Shown here: positions 1 through 10,200 of the stretch, piece after piece
How positions within the stretch are numbered: the first letter of the stretch is position 1
How the letters are laid out: each line of letters begins with the position of its first letter
From: Acanthaster planci
Taxonomy: Eukaryota; Echinodermata; Asteroidea; Valvatida; Acanthasteridae
Assembly: GCF_001949145.1 (NCBI RefSeq)
Contig: NW_019091416.1
Span: forward strand, 2,435,684 to 2,452,245
DNA: 16,562 nucleotides
Direction: 5' to 3'
Position numbers and translations under genes: made by a program
The notes under the pieces: model-generated
What the model was told of the DNA's origin: nothing
The model's database searches: none
The model's input: the letters and a program-made list of their open reading frames with translations, nothing else

Positions 1-1030
1 ATCATTGTTAAGTCAGAATGCTCTTTTATCGATATATTAATTTGTTGGTTGCCCTGTCAAAAGAGGGCGCTGTTCAGTGGGCACACTATATAGAAATTTC
101 AGCTTACTTCACTGAGTCGCCATGTAATTTGGGTTCAGGACACACGTTATCCCAATGTCGAAAGTGGGATTCATTTAATGCATTATTTAAATTTACTTTA
201 TTGGCTCTAATGGTTTTTTATGGGTATTTCGGGATAGGTTTGAGTATTTAATGGGGTCGAAAATACAACAAAAGGAGAGACAATTTACAAAGTTACGACT
301 GTAAGCTCATGTCAAGGTAGAGGGTTTATTGCGTATAATCGGGCGTCTTGCACGTGTACACCTATACACAAGGTTATTATCATCCATCCTGTTAATCGTT
401 TGTAGTTCGGTGATTACTTAAATTGCGTTAATTTAATTAGATTAACAAGTTGCCGTTGTTGGTTCATGTTGTTAATTTGTAACTGTTAAAGGCCAAACTC
501 TGCTCATTGGTGTACTTTTTGTGGACAGATTAAATCGTGTTCAGCGTGTTAAGCATATCCGTTATCGCCAGCTCACAACTTAAGTTCATTGTGTGGACAT
601 CCGTCATCCGTCACAATCATAGGCATCTGTTACATCGTAATGAAAAATTAATTGTGTAGTTACGTAATTGGACAGAAAAAAATACTCACAGTGCTTACTA
701 TATCGGGGGAACTGCTCTCCGGAGAAAAGAGACAGGACAAAAAGTTCTTGTGTAAAAAGACATTAACGAGGAATTCATCAACATGTTTCTAAAACGTGAT
801 TTGACAACAGAACTGAACCCAAAATATAAGGACCAAAATCCAATCTACAGTAAACCTAAAAGCCCAAGAAAATAAAAGAAGTATACGAAAACCAACCGCT
901 GAAATTTATCCGGATCAAGGGCAGATCGAGTAACTTTTTTTGGGGGGCGGAATTGTTTTTTTCGAGGGGACAAACAGTTTGGAAATTCTTTAGGAACATT
1001 TTAGGGGTTTGTAGTCACTTTTGGGACAAA
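1..1030. other. Intergenic sequence without recognised features
   Basis: AT-rich sequence with only short fortuitous open frames in both strands. I see no splice-compatible coding segments, tandem repeats or inverted repeats of note. Confidence 0.5.
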
Positions 1031-1113
1031 AGAGGAAACGAAAACCATTTTCTAGACCCGATTTGTCGCCCGAATGCGCGTTTGGAAAGAGTCGACAAAT
1101 TTCGTGCGTTGTG

Positions 1114-1118
1114 ATTGG
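1114..1118 (-). promoter_or_regulatory. Inverted CCAAT motif (ATTGGCC)
   Basis: GTGATTGGCCAACGCG contains ATTGG, the reverse of the CCAAT box bound by NF-Y, in a locally GC-richer stretch (1040-1160) of an AT-rich region. It could belong to a plus-strand promoter upstream of 1347, but no gene is demonstrated, so this is only a motif match. Confidence 0.15.
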
Positions 1119-1357
1119 CCAACGCGTTGGAAACTCTTGGAGGCGCACTATTGTAAATTGCCCGTCATGTGAAGTTTGAAGTCGGTCAGAGGTATGGTTT
1201 TTTATGTTCATTTAAAGTTCGTGGCTAAATATTGCCAGTACGCGTGCGTTGAGCACCACCAGTGGACAAAAGTACAATTTTTTTGCTGACAAAAAATTTT
1301 GAAAAATGCACGCTGCGCGAGAACAGTATGTTCGATTTTTGCCAAAATGGCGTCAAA

Positions 1358-1513
1358 ATGACAGCAAAGAGCTACTCTAAAAATCCTAAAGGTTCAACTC
1401 CTGAAAAAAATGCACTGCGGCAATTTCGGAAAAATATTGAGGGGCGGATTCCGCCCCAGGCTCTTTTAGAGTTAAATCAATCGGCAGGAAGGAAATGGCT
1501 GAAAAAAAATTGA
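1358..1513 (+). CDS. Weak small plus-strand ORF, 51 codons
   Basis: An ATG at 1358 opens a 51-residue frame, starting MTAKSYSKNPKGSTPEKNA, basic and rich in Lys, Asn and Arg, and unrecognised. The frame itself is open from 1262. An overlapping ATG at 1347 lies in CAAAATGGCG, a YY1-like start context, but that frame stops after four codons. No splice sites, homology or poly(A) signal support it. Likely fortuitous. Confidence 0.12.
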   Translation: MTAKSYSKNPKGSTPEKNALRQFRKNIEGRIPPQALLELNQSAGRKWLKKN

Positions 1514-1844
1514 TGATAATAATGAACAGACGGAATAAAATATGCATTCATACGCCGACAAGACACTCACTTATGACTCGATCGCAAGAAAAAATGGTTC
1601 TGTGCAAGGAGTATCAGAGATCAAAAGTTCACTTTCAACGTCCGATTAAGTCAGATACTACGGCAAAAACGCTGTGGCTCATAAATAAAAAGTCTACCAG
1701 AACGTTCCTTTCAAAATGGAAAGACAGAGTCACCGTATAGCTTACTTTGACGATTCTCGATGTGCACAATCGGAGTACTAATTACACACGTTTGGAGAGA
1801 AATTCTGAAAACACCATATTCAAATGATTGCAAAAGAATCACTG

Positions 1845-1850
1845 TTTATT
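1845..1850 (-). terminator. Poly(A) signal AATAAA downstream of the 2.0-2.4 kb exons
   Basis: The minus strand reads AATAAA here, 199 bp beyond the TAA at 2049, followed within about 40 bases by T-rich and GT-bearing sequence (TATGGTGTTTT). Position and context fit a real cleavage signal for the candidate terminal exons. Confidence 0.45.
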
Positions 1851-2048
1851 AACTCATTAATTCTTTCATGGCTTTAATTTAATGCATCCTACAAATAATT
1901 ATTCAGACCAGTGCATCAAGACAATAAATAGTGACAGAAGGGGCAAAGTCAGTTACAGCAAGGGCATCTGGCGTGAAATATTCGAAAAATTATGGATATA
2001 CTTCAGAGATACCGTATTATATTAACCTAAACAGTTTAAACCCTCACA

Positions 2049-2380
2049 TTATCGAGGCGGACAGGGATGAAAGTACAATTTGCGAGTCGAGCTGTCAGAG
2101 GTATGCATGACCTCGTGAACAATGGACGGTACTTTGGATGGCGGCCGAAACAGCGTGTGCTTTCCAATTTTCACCTCCACTCTGAAAACAAAACAATAAT
2201 TACAAAATACATCTCTTCTCCAATCACTGACCCCACGGGTCTTTACCTGTGATCTTTCCAAACAATTCTTCCGCACTCTGCCTTAACCTGGACCGTTCTT
2301 GGTCTTCTGGAAATGATCTTATCCAAATAATAGCAGGCAGATAATGCCTCCCCAAAATACAACAGCTTTAAAGAAATATC
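2049..2380 (-). CDS. Candidate 3' terminal exons of an unrecognised gene (2380-2247 joined to 2181-2049)
   Basis: Two minus-strand open segments are separated by a 65-bp intron with donor GTAAAG and a strong acceptor TTGTTTTGTTTTCAG. The first encodes 44 residues, starting DISLKLLYFGEALSACYYLD; the second 43 residues, starting VEVKIGKHTLFRPPSKVPS, and then TAA. The codon split across the junction is AG+A, so the phases agree, and an AATAAA lies about 200 bp further on. I do not recognise the protein. Upstream exons were not resolved: the phase-0 acceptor at 2381 is reasonable, but no convincing donor precedes it. It could be a small separate gene, an alternative 3' end of the CEP95-like gene (whose exon 14 also ends in phase 0), or a fortuitous open frame. 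Confidence 0.4.
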
Positions 2381-2615
2381 CTGTCTACAGTAATCTCAGA
2401 GAGATTCACCATCAACACCCCTTTCCATCTCCCCCTTTCACTGTCTTGGACAGAGCTATATTTCGTCTTATCCTGAGCTGCTGCTCTACAAGTTACTTCA
2501 TCAGCTAAGCCAACTTCCAGGTGACTAATATGCTCCTATACTGCTCCCTGCTTCTCCCTAAGATCTTTCTTTCCTGAAAGACAGTCTTGTGAAGCGTGAT
2601 GTCTTCCTTATGTCC

Positions 2616-2887
2616 CTCTAGATCACGGACGTATATAAAAAAAAACCTGGACTTGCAACGCCTTTGTATGAAAAAGAAGCCAACCAGCGGCCATTTTACC
2701 GGAGCCGAATACAAATGCGTGGGCTGGCTCCCTTCTATTGACGCCAGGGAGAACAAAGGCGGGCATTGTCGGGCAAGTTTAGTATTCGGCTCGGTAAAAA
2801 GGCCGCTAGTGGATTCAATGATCTCTATAAGCTGATTAAGGGCACCGGTAGTGCAGATTTTTTTTTATATACGTCTGTGCTCTAGAT
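2616..2887. mobile_element. hAT-like MITE with 8-bp target duplication
   Basis: An element of 256 bp (2624-2879) begins CACGGACGTATATAAAAAAA and ends with its inverse, TTTTATATACGTCTGTG. It is flanked by a perfect 8-bp direct duplication, CTCTAGAT, at 2616-2623 and 2880-2887. A second inner inverted pair (GCGGCCATTTTACCGG and AGCCGAATAC against GTATTCGGCT, CGGTAAAA and GGCCGC) extends the imperfect arms to about 95 bp. The 8-bp duplication and CA-starting ends are typical of hAT superfamily elements. There is no transposase, so it is non-autonomous. Confidence 0.8.
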
Positions 2888-3292
2888 GGCCAAAAAATTA
2901 TTCATTATCGTTTTGCTCCTCCTTAAAGGCCTTTTACTTCTACATTATTTTCTAGCAGATCTAGAATAATCTACTGTGGTTTATCACTGAATTATTGTTT
3001 CGAAAGTCACCGCATCTTCCGCCAGCTTTTGCTTGACCTCACCTTCTTGATCACATTCTGTTTTTTTTTTCTATTTCACAGCTTCTGAAAGCCTCGAACT
3101 TACTCAACAAAACCACCTCTTTTACTTCATGCCACTTTCTCAATGTTCCTCTAGGTCTACTTTGCCTACAGTTGTGTATCCTTTTCTTATCAAGATATCG
3201 CTGCATCCGCCATCGCCAGTCTCCTAACGGGCTTCTCCTCGTCTTGTTTAAACATCTTCTAGAGATCTTTAATTGATAAGTACCTGCCACAC

Positions 3293-3513
3293 AGGAAGTA
3301 ATCTGAGAAATGGGTTTGCGGGTACACCATGGAATCAATCTCTTTGGACGAGGTGTGGTTCTTAAAAGAACCGGTGAGTATAAACTTTTATCACCGGTTC
3401 TTTTAAGAACCGCACCTCGTCCAAAGAGATTGATTCCATGGTGTACCCGCAAACCCATTTCTCATGTCTCATCCACCATGCAAAGCTTCAAATCTTACTT
3501 AGGAAGTAATCTG
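3293..3513. mobile_element. Foldback copy of the TTTGCGGGTACACCATG repeat, 13-bp target duplication
   Basis: Two arms of about 74 bp (3304-3377 and 3391-3464) are almost perfectly inverse, with one mismatch that I can see, around a 13-bp loop. The right arm plus the tail 3465-3500, read on the minus strand, matches the element at 14387-14554 from its start (AAGTAAGATTTGAAGCTTTG) to just past its internal hairpin. The left arm is an inverted duplicate of part of it. The direct repeat AGGAAGTAATCTG flanks the insertion at 3293-3305 and 3501-3513. Confidence 0.75.
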
Positions 3514-4129
3514 TAGCTGCTTTTCTTCCAGTGTCTGCCTACAGCTGCAACTCATCAAAGACCCCTGGCTTCTTGATCCTTTTCCTGAAGGAGCCTCAAA
3601 CCATCGACTAAGATACTATCTGACACTCCTATCTTATTAAGTCTTCAAACAAATGTTTTGAGTAATACAGAGCAAACAACGCAGCAACAAAAGTCACTTT
3701 TTATCAACAATTCGGCTATAAAGAGAATACCCCTTGGTTCCTCAAAACTTGTGTACGCAATGGTCGAGCAACTCACTAGGGGTGCAGAACACCTACTTCA
3801 CTCACATGACGTGGTTACAAAATTGTCTTATTGCACTGTTCAGTTGGTCCCGTGTTAGCATGGCGGTCAATCCAACGGTAAAGTTTGGATCGTGCTCTCG
3901 TTTCTCAGTCCTTTTAATCGCGTATTATTAGCAACTTCCTGGAACAAAAATGAATGCAAATGAAAGCTGTGTTGCCTGTGTGGACATCATCTTGGAATCT
4001 GAACGTCAGCGCAGCAAGTGAAAACAGCCACCTACTACGGCCAGGAAATCTGGATGGTGGGGAGGTGTTGTAGCGACATTCTATCTACAATACATATGTC
4101 TGATTCTCTAGCCTTCTCAAAGTCCACTT
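3514..4129 (-). other. 3' flank / probable 3' UTR of the CEP95-like gene
   Basis: The part from 4129 to roughly 3900 is probably 3' UTR if the ATTAAA at 3913 is used. The rest has no resolved gene. The minus-strand frame described under findings runs through its lower end (to 3615). Confidence 0.35.
3913..3918 (-). terminator. Candidate poly(A) signal (ATTAAA) for the CEP95-like gene
   Basis: On the minus strand this reads ATTAAA, the commonest variant of the polyadenylation hexamer, about 210 bp past the stop codon. No AATAAA was seen nearer to the stop. Cleavage-site context is not convincing. Confidence 0.3.
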
Positions 4130-4294
4130 TTAAATGACTGTCTTGTACGACGCCATCTGTAGCTCCCGTCTCATTCTGTCCGCCTCCAGCTGTCGGAAGT
4201 ACTCTGTGTCCTCATCTCGGTACATCTGCTCCTGGAAGACACGCACCTCTTGCTCCATCTTCCGTCTCATGTCTCGCTTCATCCCCTCCATCAC
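4130..4294 (-). CDS. CEP95: CEP95-like exon 15, terminal, with stop
   Basis: The acceptor is CTTTGTCCGGCAG. It encodes the last 54 residues, starting [16 protein letters not shown], passing through YFRQLEADR and ending MASYKTVI before TAA. The spacing of the YFRQLEADR block from the C-terminus is as I remember it in CEP95 proteins, so this is probably the natural C-terminus. Confidence 0.85.
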   Translation of the reverse strand: MMEGMKRDMRRKMEQEVRVFQEQMYRDEDTEYFRQLEADRMRRELQMASYKTVI

Positions 4295-7200
4295 CTGCCG
4301 GACAAAGACACAGGTGGAAGTAAACTGAAGGAAGTGTTTCAGAACGTTGGCAATTTCTGTTTCACCAACCTATCCCAAACCTAGTCTGCCCAGTCAAACC
4401 CAACCCATCCAATCCTATGGTTCCCTAACCCAGCACATCTCACCCCATCCCAACCTATCTCAACCCCACCAAACCTACCCCAACAACGCAATGCAAAGCA
4501 ACACATCACATCCAACCAAACCAATCCCACCAATCCAACCTATCTAAGCCCAACCAAACACATTTCAACCTAACCAGCAGCCCCCAAAACAACAGGAATG
4601 CATTTAATCGCCACAGGTTAAACGGTAACGTAGCTAAACAAAGTAGTAGAAATTGATGAATCTCAGAGTTGAATTATTCCGTTCCTTCCTCCACCACACA
4701 CAATACAGCATGTGCAACCTTAGGAAATCTAATCTGACTGACTGATCAACCACTAACCTTTGTCTGAGCTCTGTCCCTGGTCTGCAGGTCATGTCTCTCC
4801 TTGGAAATGGCCTCCGCCAGCATGCTGAACTGATTACGATAGCTGGAGGAATAGTTAATGAAATATTCACTACCAAAAACTATTCCTTACAACCAGCAAA
4901 ATATACATACTTTGTAGAATATCCGTAACTTTTGACATAAGCTCTCGTCTGCTTTAGTCTATAGAGGATTTTCAGTCGCATGATTTTTGACGGTCAGCGT
5001 TCAACTTACACAGATGTGCGTGGAAACACACGCACCTTCAACGTCTCTCAACATTCTGGCGTAAATGAAATTGCCAACTGAAATACACAGATTCAAAAAT
5101 TCATGTGCTACCGCCTACTTGGAACGTTTCCTGAACTGCTTTTGCTCGTCAAGTGAGTTATACATTTTTATGTAACTGTTTGATATTACATTTCAATATA
5201 GTCCATATATATTTACCAGTCAGGTAAATAGCAAACCATTGATTACAAAACCATGTGCATTCACTCTGTAAGGCTTCTGATCAGTGGTGATGCAAACAGA
5301 ATTCTTACAGTGCTGTACAGTATTCTGATAATGCTATTTGCTATCATGCTTACGATACTATTCATTAATATCATAGTGACAGTGTGCTGCATTCTAATGA
5401 TAGCATGGTATTCTAATGCATGGTATTCTAATGGTAGTTTGTGGTTAGTCTTATGGCAATGTGTGCAATACTGCGAATAGTATTGTAAGGATACTAGTTC
5501 TCTAATGAATCTATCTCATCCTGCTGTCTCTTTGCTGCCTCTTCGCGCTTCTCCCGCGCATACTTTCGCAGGTCACGGATTCTGGCTTTCTGGATATTTA
5601 GCCCGTCTTCAAAGAGCTTCTTGAAAATCTGCTCACAAAAAAAAGAAGATGACAAGCTCAAAGATGAGCCATCTGCAGAAATGCAGAGGAAATATTTATC
5701 CTCCCTAGAATCTCACGGCCCATATGAGACCAGCTGGCAGCACAGGGACTATGTCTCTATCTAAGTCTCTGCCTCTGACACTGCAACTGCTCAGCCGCTC
5801 TGAGTGGGAACAAGAGAGGGCGTGTTTTGACACGGAAACGACGGTCCTTTGGTGGGAACTCACCCGTGAGTGCACGTTTCTGCACATTAGTGTGGAGAGT
5901 AAGTGCAACCAATTATGTCGGATTGTATGGTCTGTCCGTGTGCGCCAAGTGCATGCACTAGGCAGTTGAAGAAACTTCCACAAGCCTGTCTCTTCCTTGC
6001 TGGTAAGGGTGCACTTCAACTCAGGGTGGATAGGCCTACACATCAACTTGGAGTATGAACTGAATTCAAGTAACTGACCCTCTTAGTAAGGTACAGTTAA
6101 ATGCTCCTCTAGCAGAACACGACTTGAGTCACGGAATTAAAGAGAGGTTAAAAATTAAGGGTTAAAAATTATGCCAAGCTGAGGTGAAACCAAGATTTGG
6201 AAACCTCCTACAGAACTAAGATGGTCTGTGTCCCTAAGCAAGACATTTTACTGTATGTAATGCTTCTCATCAGTCCAAGAGCAATTGGCATATCTCCCAG
6301 GACAGCATGATTTGGCCCACTGTCACCTTACATTACAAGCTGCAAAGACCTTTTGACGAGTGGATGCTTCCAAGGCTCGTTCAGGTCATTTGTTGTGTCA
6401 TTATCGACTTTGACCTGACCTGCTCCTCCCTGGTCCGTCTCTTCATCAGGCGCGACCTCGCCCGCAGCTGGAACTCATCGTAGTATCTCCTGGCGCGGGC
6501 ATTCACCTGCCGCTGCTCTTGCATCTGACGTTGCATGGCTTGCTCGTTGGACCTTCGCTCTCTTATCTCTCGCTGAAGAATAGGGACAAAAAGTCATAAC
6601 AAACAAGATTAAACATGAATTACTTCGTTTAGCTTTTGGAGGGGGAGGTGCACCAAAACTTGACGGCAGGTAAGAGATGGGCAAAGCCTGAAAAGCCAAT
6701 CATTTCAAACATCGTACTTTTTAATCAAGAACATTTTCAATTGTTGTTGCAACTGTCTCGTTGATGGATGGAATGAACAAACCAGACTGACCATCCTCTG
6801 GTTGTGTGCCAGCTCTTTCTTCATGATTCTTAGGAGGATCTCCTGCCGTTTTTCTGCTTCTTCCCTCTGAACAAACAAAATTAGCATAAAGTGATAAATA
6901 TAAGCAAATAAAATACGGAAAGTGAATTTCGATCAAATAACTCAGCTGATTATGCAATGGAACACCATTTTGAGGGTGGGGCTTTGGGTTGGGTATCACG
7001 CTGGTCATTTCAATTTTGCTTCACAACAGAACTGAAAATCATAACAAGTTAAAAAGGGGCAAAATTATTTTGTGCATGAAACTGTGGGGGATATATTTGT
7101 TCAGGGAGCTATGGCCGCGTGGAATAATTCTTCATAGAGCCACACCTGAGGCAGAATATTTGTTTATGGCGCCACTGCTGACAGGAATATTTCTTATGAA

Positions 7201-10200
7201 GCCGCAGATGAGGGGGAATATTATGTATAAAACTGTTGCTGAGGGGAATATTTTGTTCATCAGCCACTGTTGAGGGTAATATATTCCCTGCTAAGGGGAA
7301 ACGTTGTTCATTGGCCACTGTCGAGGGTAATATCATTCCTGCTGAGGGAAATATTTTTGCAGGAAGCACCGACCTTCAGCTGTGTCTTCGTCTTCTTGTA
7401 CTGCTGGTCCACGCCCATCTTGGTCAGCTGCTCCATCTGCCGCATCTGCTTGGCCCACATGTCGTGGGCTGTCTGGGGCGAGACGTGGAGGAAAGGGAAC
7501 TCCTGCATGACGGTGGGGAGCATCTCATCTTCTCCAATACTCACTGCAGAAGAGGACAAGGATTGCTCACTGGGAAACATGAGGCATTACTCACTGATAA
7601 AGACGATTACACACTAGTAAAGGCAATGGATTACTCACTGGGAAAGACAATGGATTACTCACTATTGAAGACAATAGATTACTCACCAGGGATTATTCAC
7701 TGGGAAGGACATTAAATAATTCACTGGGAAACATGATGAAATACTCACTGGGAAGAACAGTGGATTGTTCATTTGGAAAGAGAATTGAGTATTTATTGGG
7801 AAAGACAAGAGAACAAAGGAGATGTCTGCTCACATCTCTTATGTCTGTGCATGGTGGGACTTGCCGAGGCACTCCGTTTGCGCTTGGACCTCAGGCCTCT
7901 GGTGGCGGCGCGAGATGGTCTCTCTGTTGTTACTTTGAGATAGAAAGAAACAAGAAATACACCTTGCAATCACGAAAATGCATCCTTGTAAAGACAACTT
8001 TCACCACTTTGTGCCGGGGTTCCCAGTACCAGAGATCTTAGGTTTATACGCATAGCTGGGGGTACGAAATCAGGCAAAGGAGTTGGGCTTCGTAAGAAAA
8101 GGCTGTACTTGGAACAAAAGACTGAGCTGCTGGGAATTACTAACATTTTTTCAGTTGTCAATAGCGGAGGTAATCTGTCAGTGTTTTGAAACAGTATACC
8201 ACTATTTGTGGCATTCAGGGAAAGTGGATTATCACCTGGGACAAAAGTGCTCCAGCGGTGAGTGATACAATACCACTGCATGCTAATCTGGCCACATTTG
8301 AAAAGACACCAACAGAGCACTGGGCCAATTTCGGGAACAAAGGAAATTACGCAACACCGCACAATCTGGGCTCTCTTTACAAGGCAGCAGGCCTGGCTGA
8401 AATACTCTGGCCTCAATAGCTGTTGCCTGTCAGATTAGAGTAGCCCACCAGACATGCATTCGTGTGGGTGTAAACGTCCAGTAAATGAAGTTATGAATTT
8501 TTGAAGAATTTTGAAAACAGAAAATCTTGAAAATCCCCCGGGAACTCATCATGCAAATTCTAATTAAGCCCGGCAGCATATAGTTATAAAAGTGCCGTAC
8601 ACTGACTTTGAATCATGGTATTTTTTCCTGGAGACTATTTAGGAGTCTGCCTTAGCCATAAGATTTTGGGATGAAGAGAAATCCATGAGACATCAGAAAT
8701 AATGTGACTTTTGAAGGGTTTTAATAGCTAGTGAGGCATGACCTAAGTTTAAAATGGTTTACGATCCTGCAAATCTTGCAATTGGGCTGTTATACAAATC
8801 TAATAAAACAGCAAAATGTGAATGATTAAAACTATAAAATCCAGAATCTTGATGTCCAAATATCCTGACTTTGAAAAATCCTAAAAATCCTAAAACCTGT
8901 GTTACTTAACCACTTCATGCCGGGGTCATTTTTCAATGTTAATGATGGTGGGCCAGCACGACTATCATTTTTTCCATTTTCAAAATCCTTCAAAAATTCA
9001 TCATTTCATTTAACGGTCGTTCATAGCCGCACGAAGTAATCTTTAGGCACTACTCTACTTTAGGCACTAAGTTGACATGTGACCTTCACTGACGCCCGAG
9101 TATTTCAGCCAGGCCTGCAGCCTTGTAAACAGAGCCCAGATTGTGCGGTGTCATATAACTTTCTTTTGTTCACAAACCTGGCTCAGTGCACTGCTGACCT
9201 CTTTTCAATAGGGGCCAGATTAGCGTGCAGCGGTGCTGTGTGGCTCATCGCTGCGGTGGTGGAGCGATTTTGTCCCCGGTGGTAATCCGCTCGCTATAAA
9301 TGCCCCAAACCCTGGTATACGGTTCAAAACAAGGCTGGATTATCACCACTTTTGAGAGTGAAAAATGTCGGTAATGCCCAGCAGCCTGGTCTTTTGTTCG
9401 GAGTACGGTCTTTTGTTACAGGGCCCTGTTTCTTTTTTCTGAGTTCGGAGACCCCGGCCACGCATATAAACCATACGTCTCCGATTCCGGAGTCCACGGC
9501 AGGAAGTGGTTAAAAATGTGTCCAGTTTTATTTCGCACAAAATTATTTCAAAATTCCAAACGACCTTTCTGAATAATAATACTGATTTACAGAACAAACA
9601 AGATGACAATGCCTACCATTATATTTCTGTGCTGGCTGGTAATTGCTGGTCTTAGGACCACTGAAAACCTTCCTGTATTCTGCATCCTGGAAAAGGGCAT
9701 GATTGTCCAAAAGAAACTGTCATCCGTTTTTTACGGTTGTGTGTCCAACATAGAAGGAAATCCTCCAATTTCTAAAAATATTTGAAACTGTCTGAAATTT
9801 TTTTAAGCAATGTTATTGATTTTTGGCCACATGGTCAAAGCCACTTGTACCTAAAAGGGTTATCCGCTCCGAGCGGGAAAAAAAGGAGGGAATACATGAA
9901 TTTGGCAGTCGTTGGGTGCAAACTCAAGCCATTGACCTGGAGTATTTTGAGTAATCACAATAAATTTATTCTGGAATGTGTGGTATTCGTGTGTACACTG
10001 AACACGTGCATGCATCCTTACATAACTATACTTGTGGGGTATTTCCTTTGTTCTCGTGTACAAAACTCCAACACAACACAGAAAAAATTTCAAATCACTC
10101 CAACTTAAACCAAATTCACTCTCCTGGGTTAAAATTCTTCCGAATGTCCCTTATATAAAACACTTCAATGGCAACGGATTTTTACCCATCAAAAATTTCC

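Noticed and set aside
2505-2600. Exon-like segments on the minus strand after a good acceptor (CTGTCTTTCAG)
   Set aside because: The frames are short, two are interrupted by stops, and no good donor joins them in phase to the exon at 2380, so they were not annotated.
3310-3516. 68-codon plus-strand frame starting MGLRVHHGINLF, and a minus-strand twin with the same start
   Set aside because: The identical starts come from the two arms of the foldback, so neither is an independent gene.
4347-4547. 66-codon plus-strand frame rich in Pro, Gln and Ser
   Set aside because: It is produced by the degenerate CCAAC tract, where stop codons are rare by composition.
5705-6046. 113-codon minus-strand frame
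   Set aside because: It falls within family A copy 1 and has no splice or homology support; exons 12 and 13 join directly without it.
7544-7565. Extension of exon 10 to an acceptor at 7566
   Set aside because: It keeps phase with exon 8 only if exon 9 is skipped, and the site lies in a minisatellite unit with a poorer pyrimidine tract. Kept only as an alternative.
7236-7715. 159-codon plus-strand frame
   Set aside because: It runs through a minisatellite, exon 10 in antisense and a second minisatellite; the repetition keeps it open.
7537-7812. Possible CRISPR-like array
   Set aside because: The units are head-to-tail and diverged without unique spacers, and the context is a eukaryotic intron.
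7970-8419. Open frames of 60-148 codons on both strands
   Set aside because: They lie inside a TTAA MITE, and equivalent stretches recur at 9079-9609 and 15163-15580, so they reflect shared repeat sequence rather than genes.
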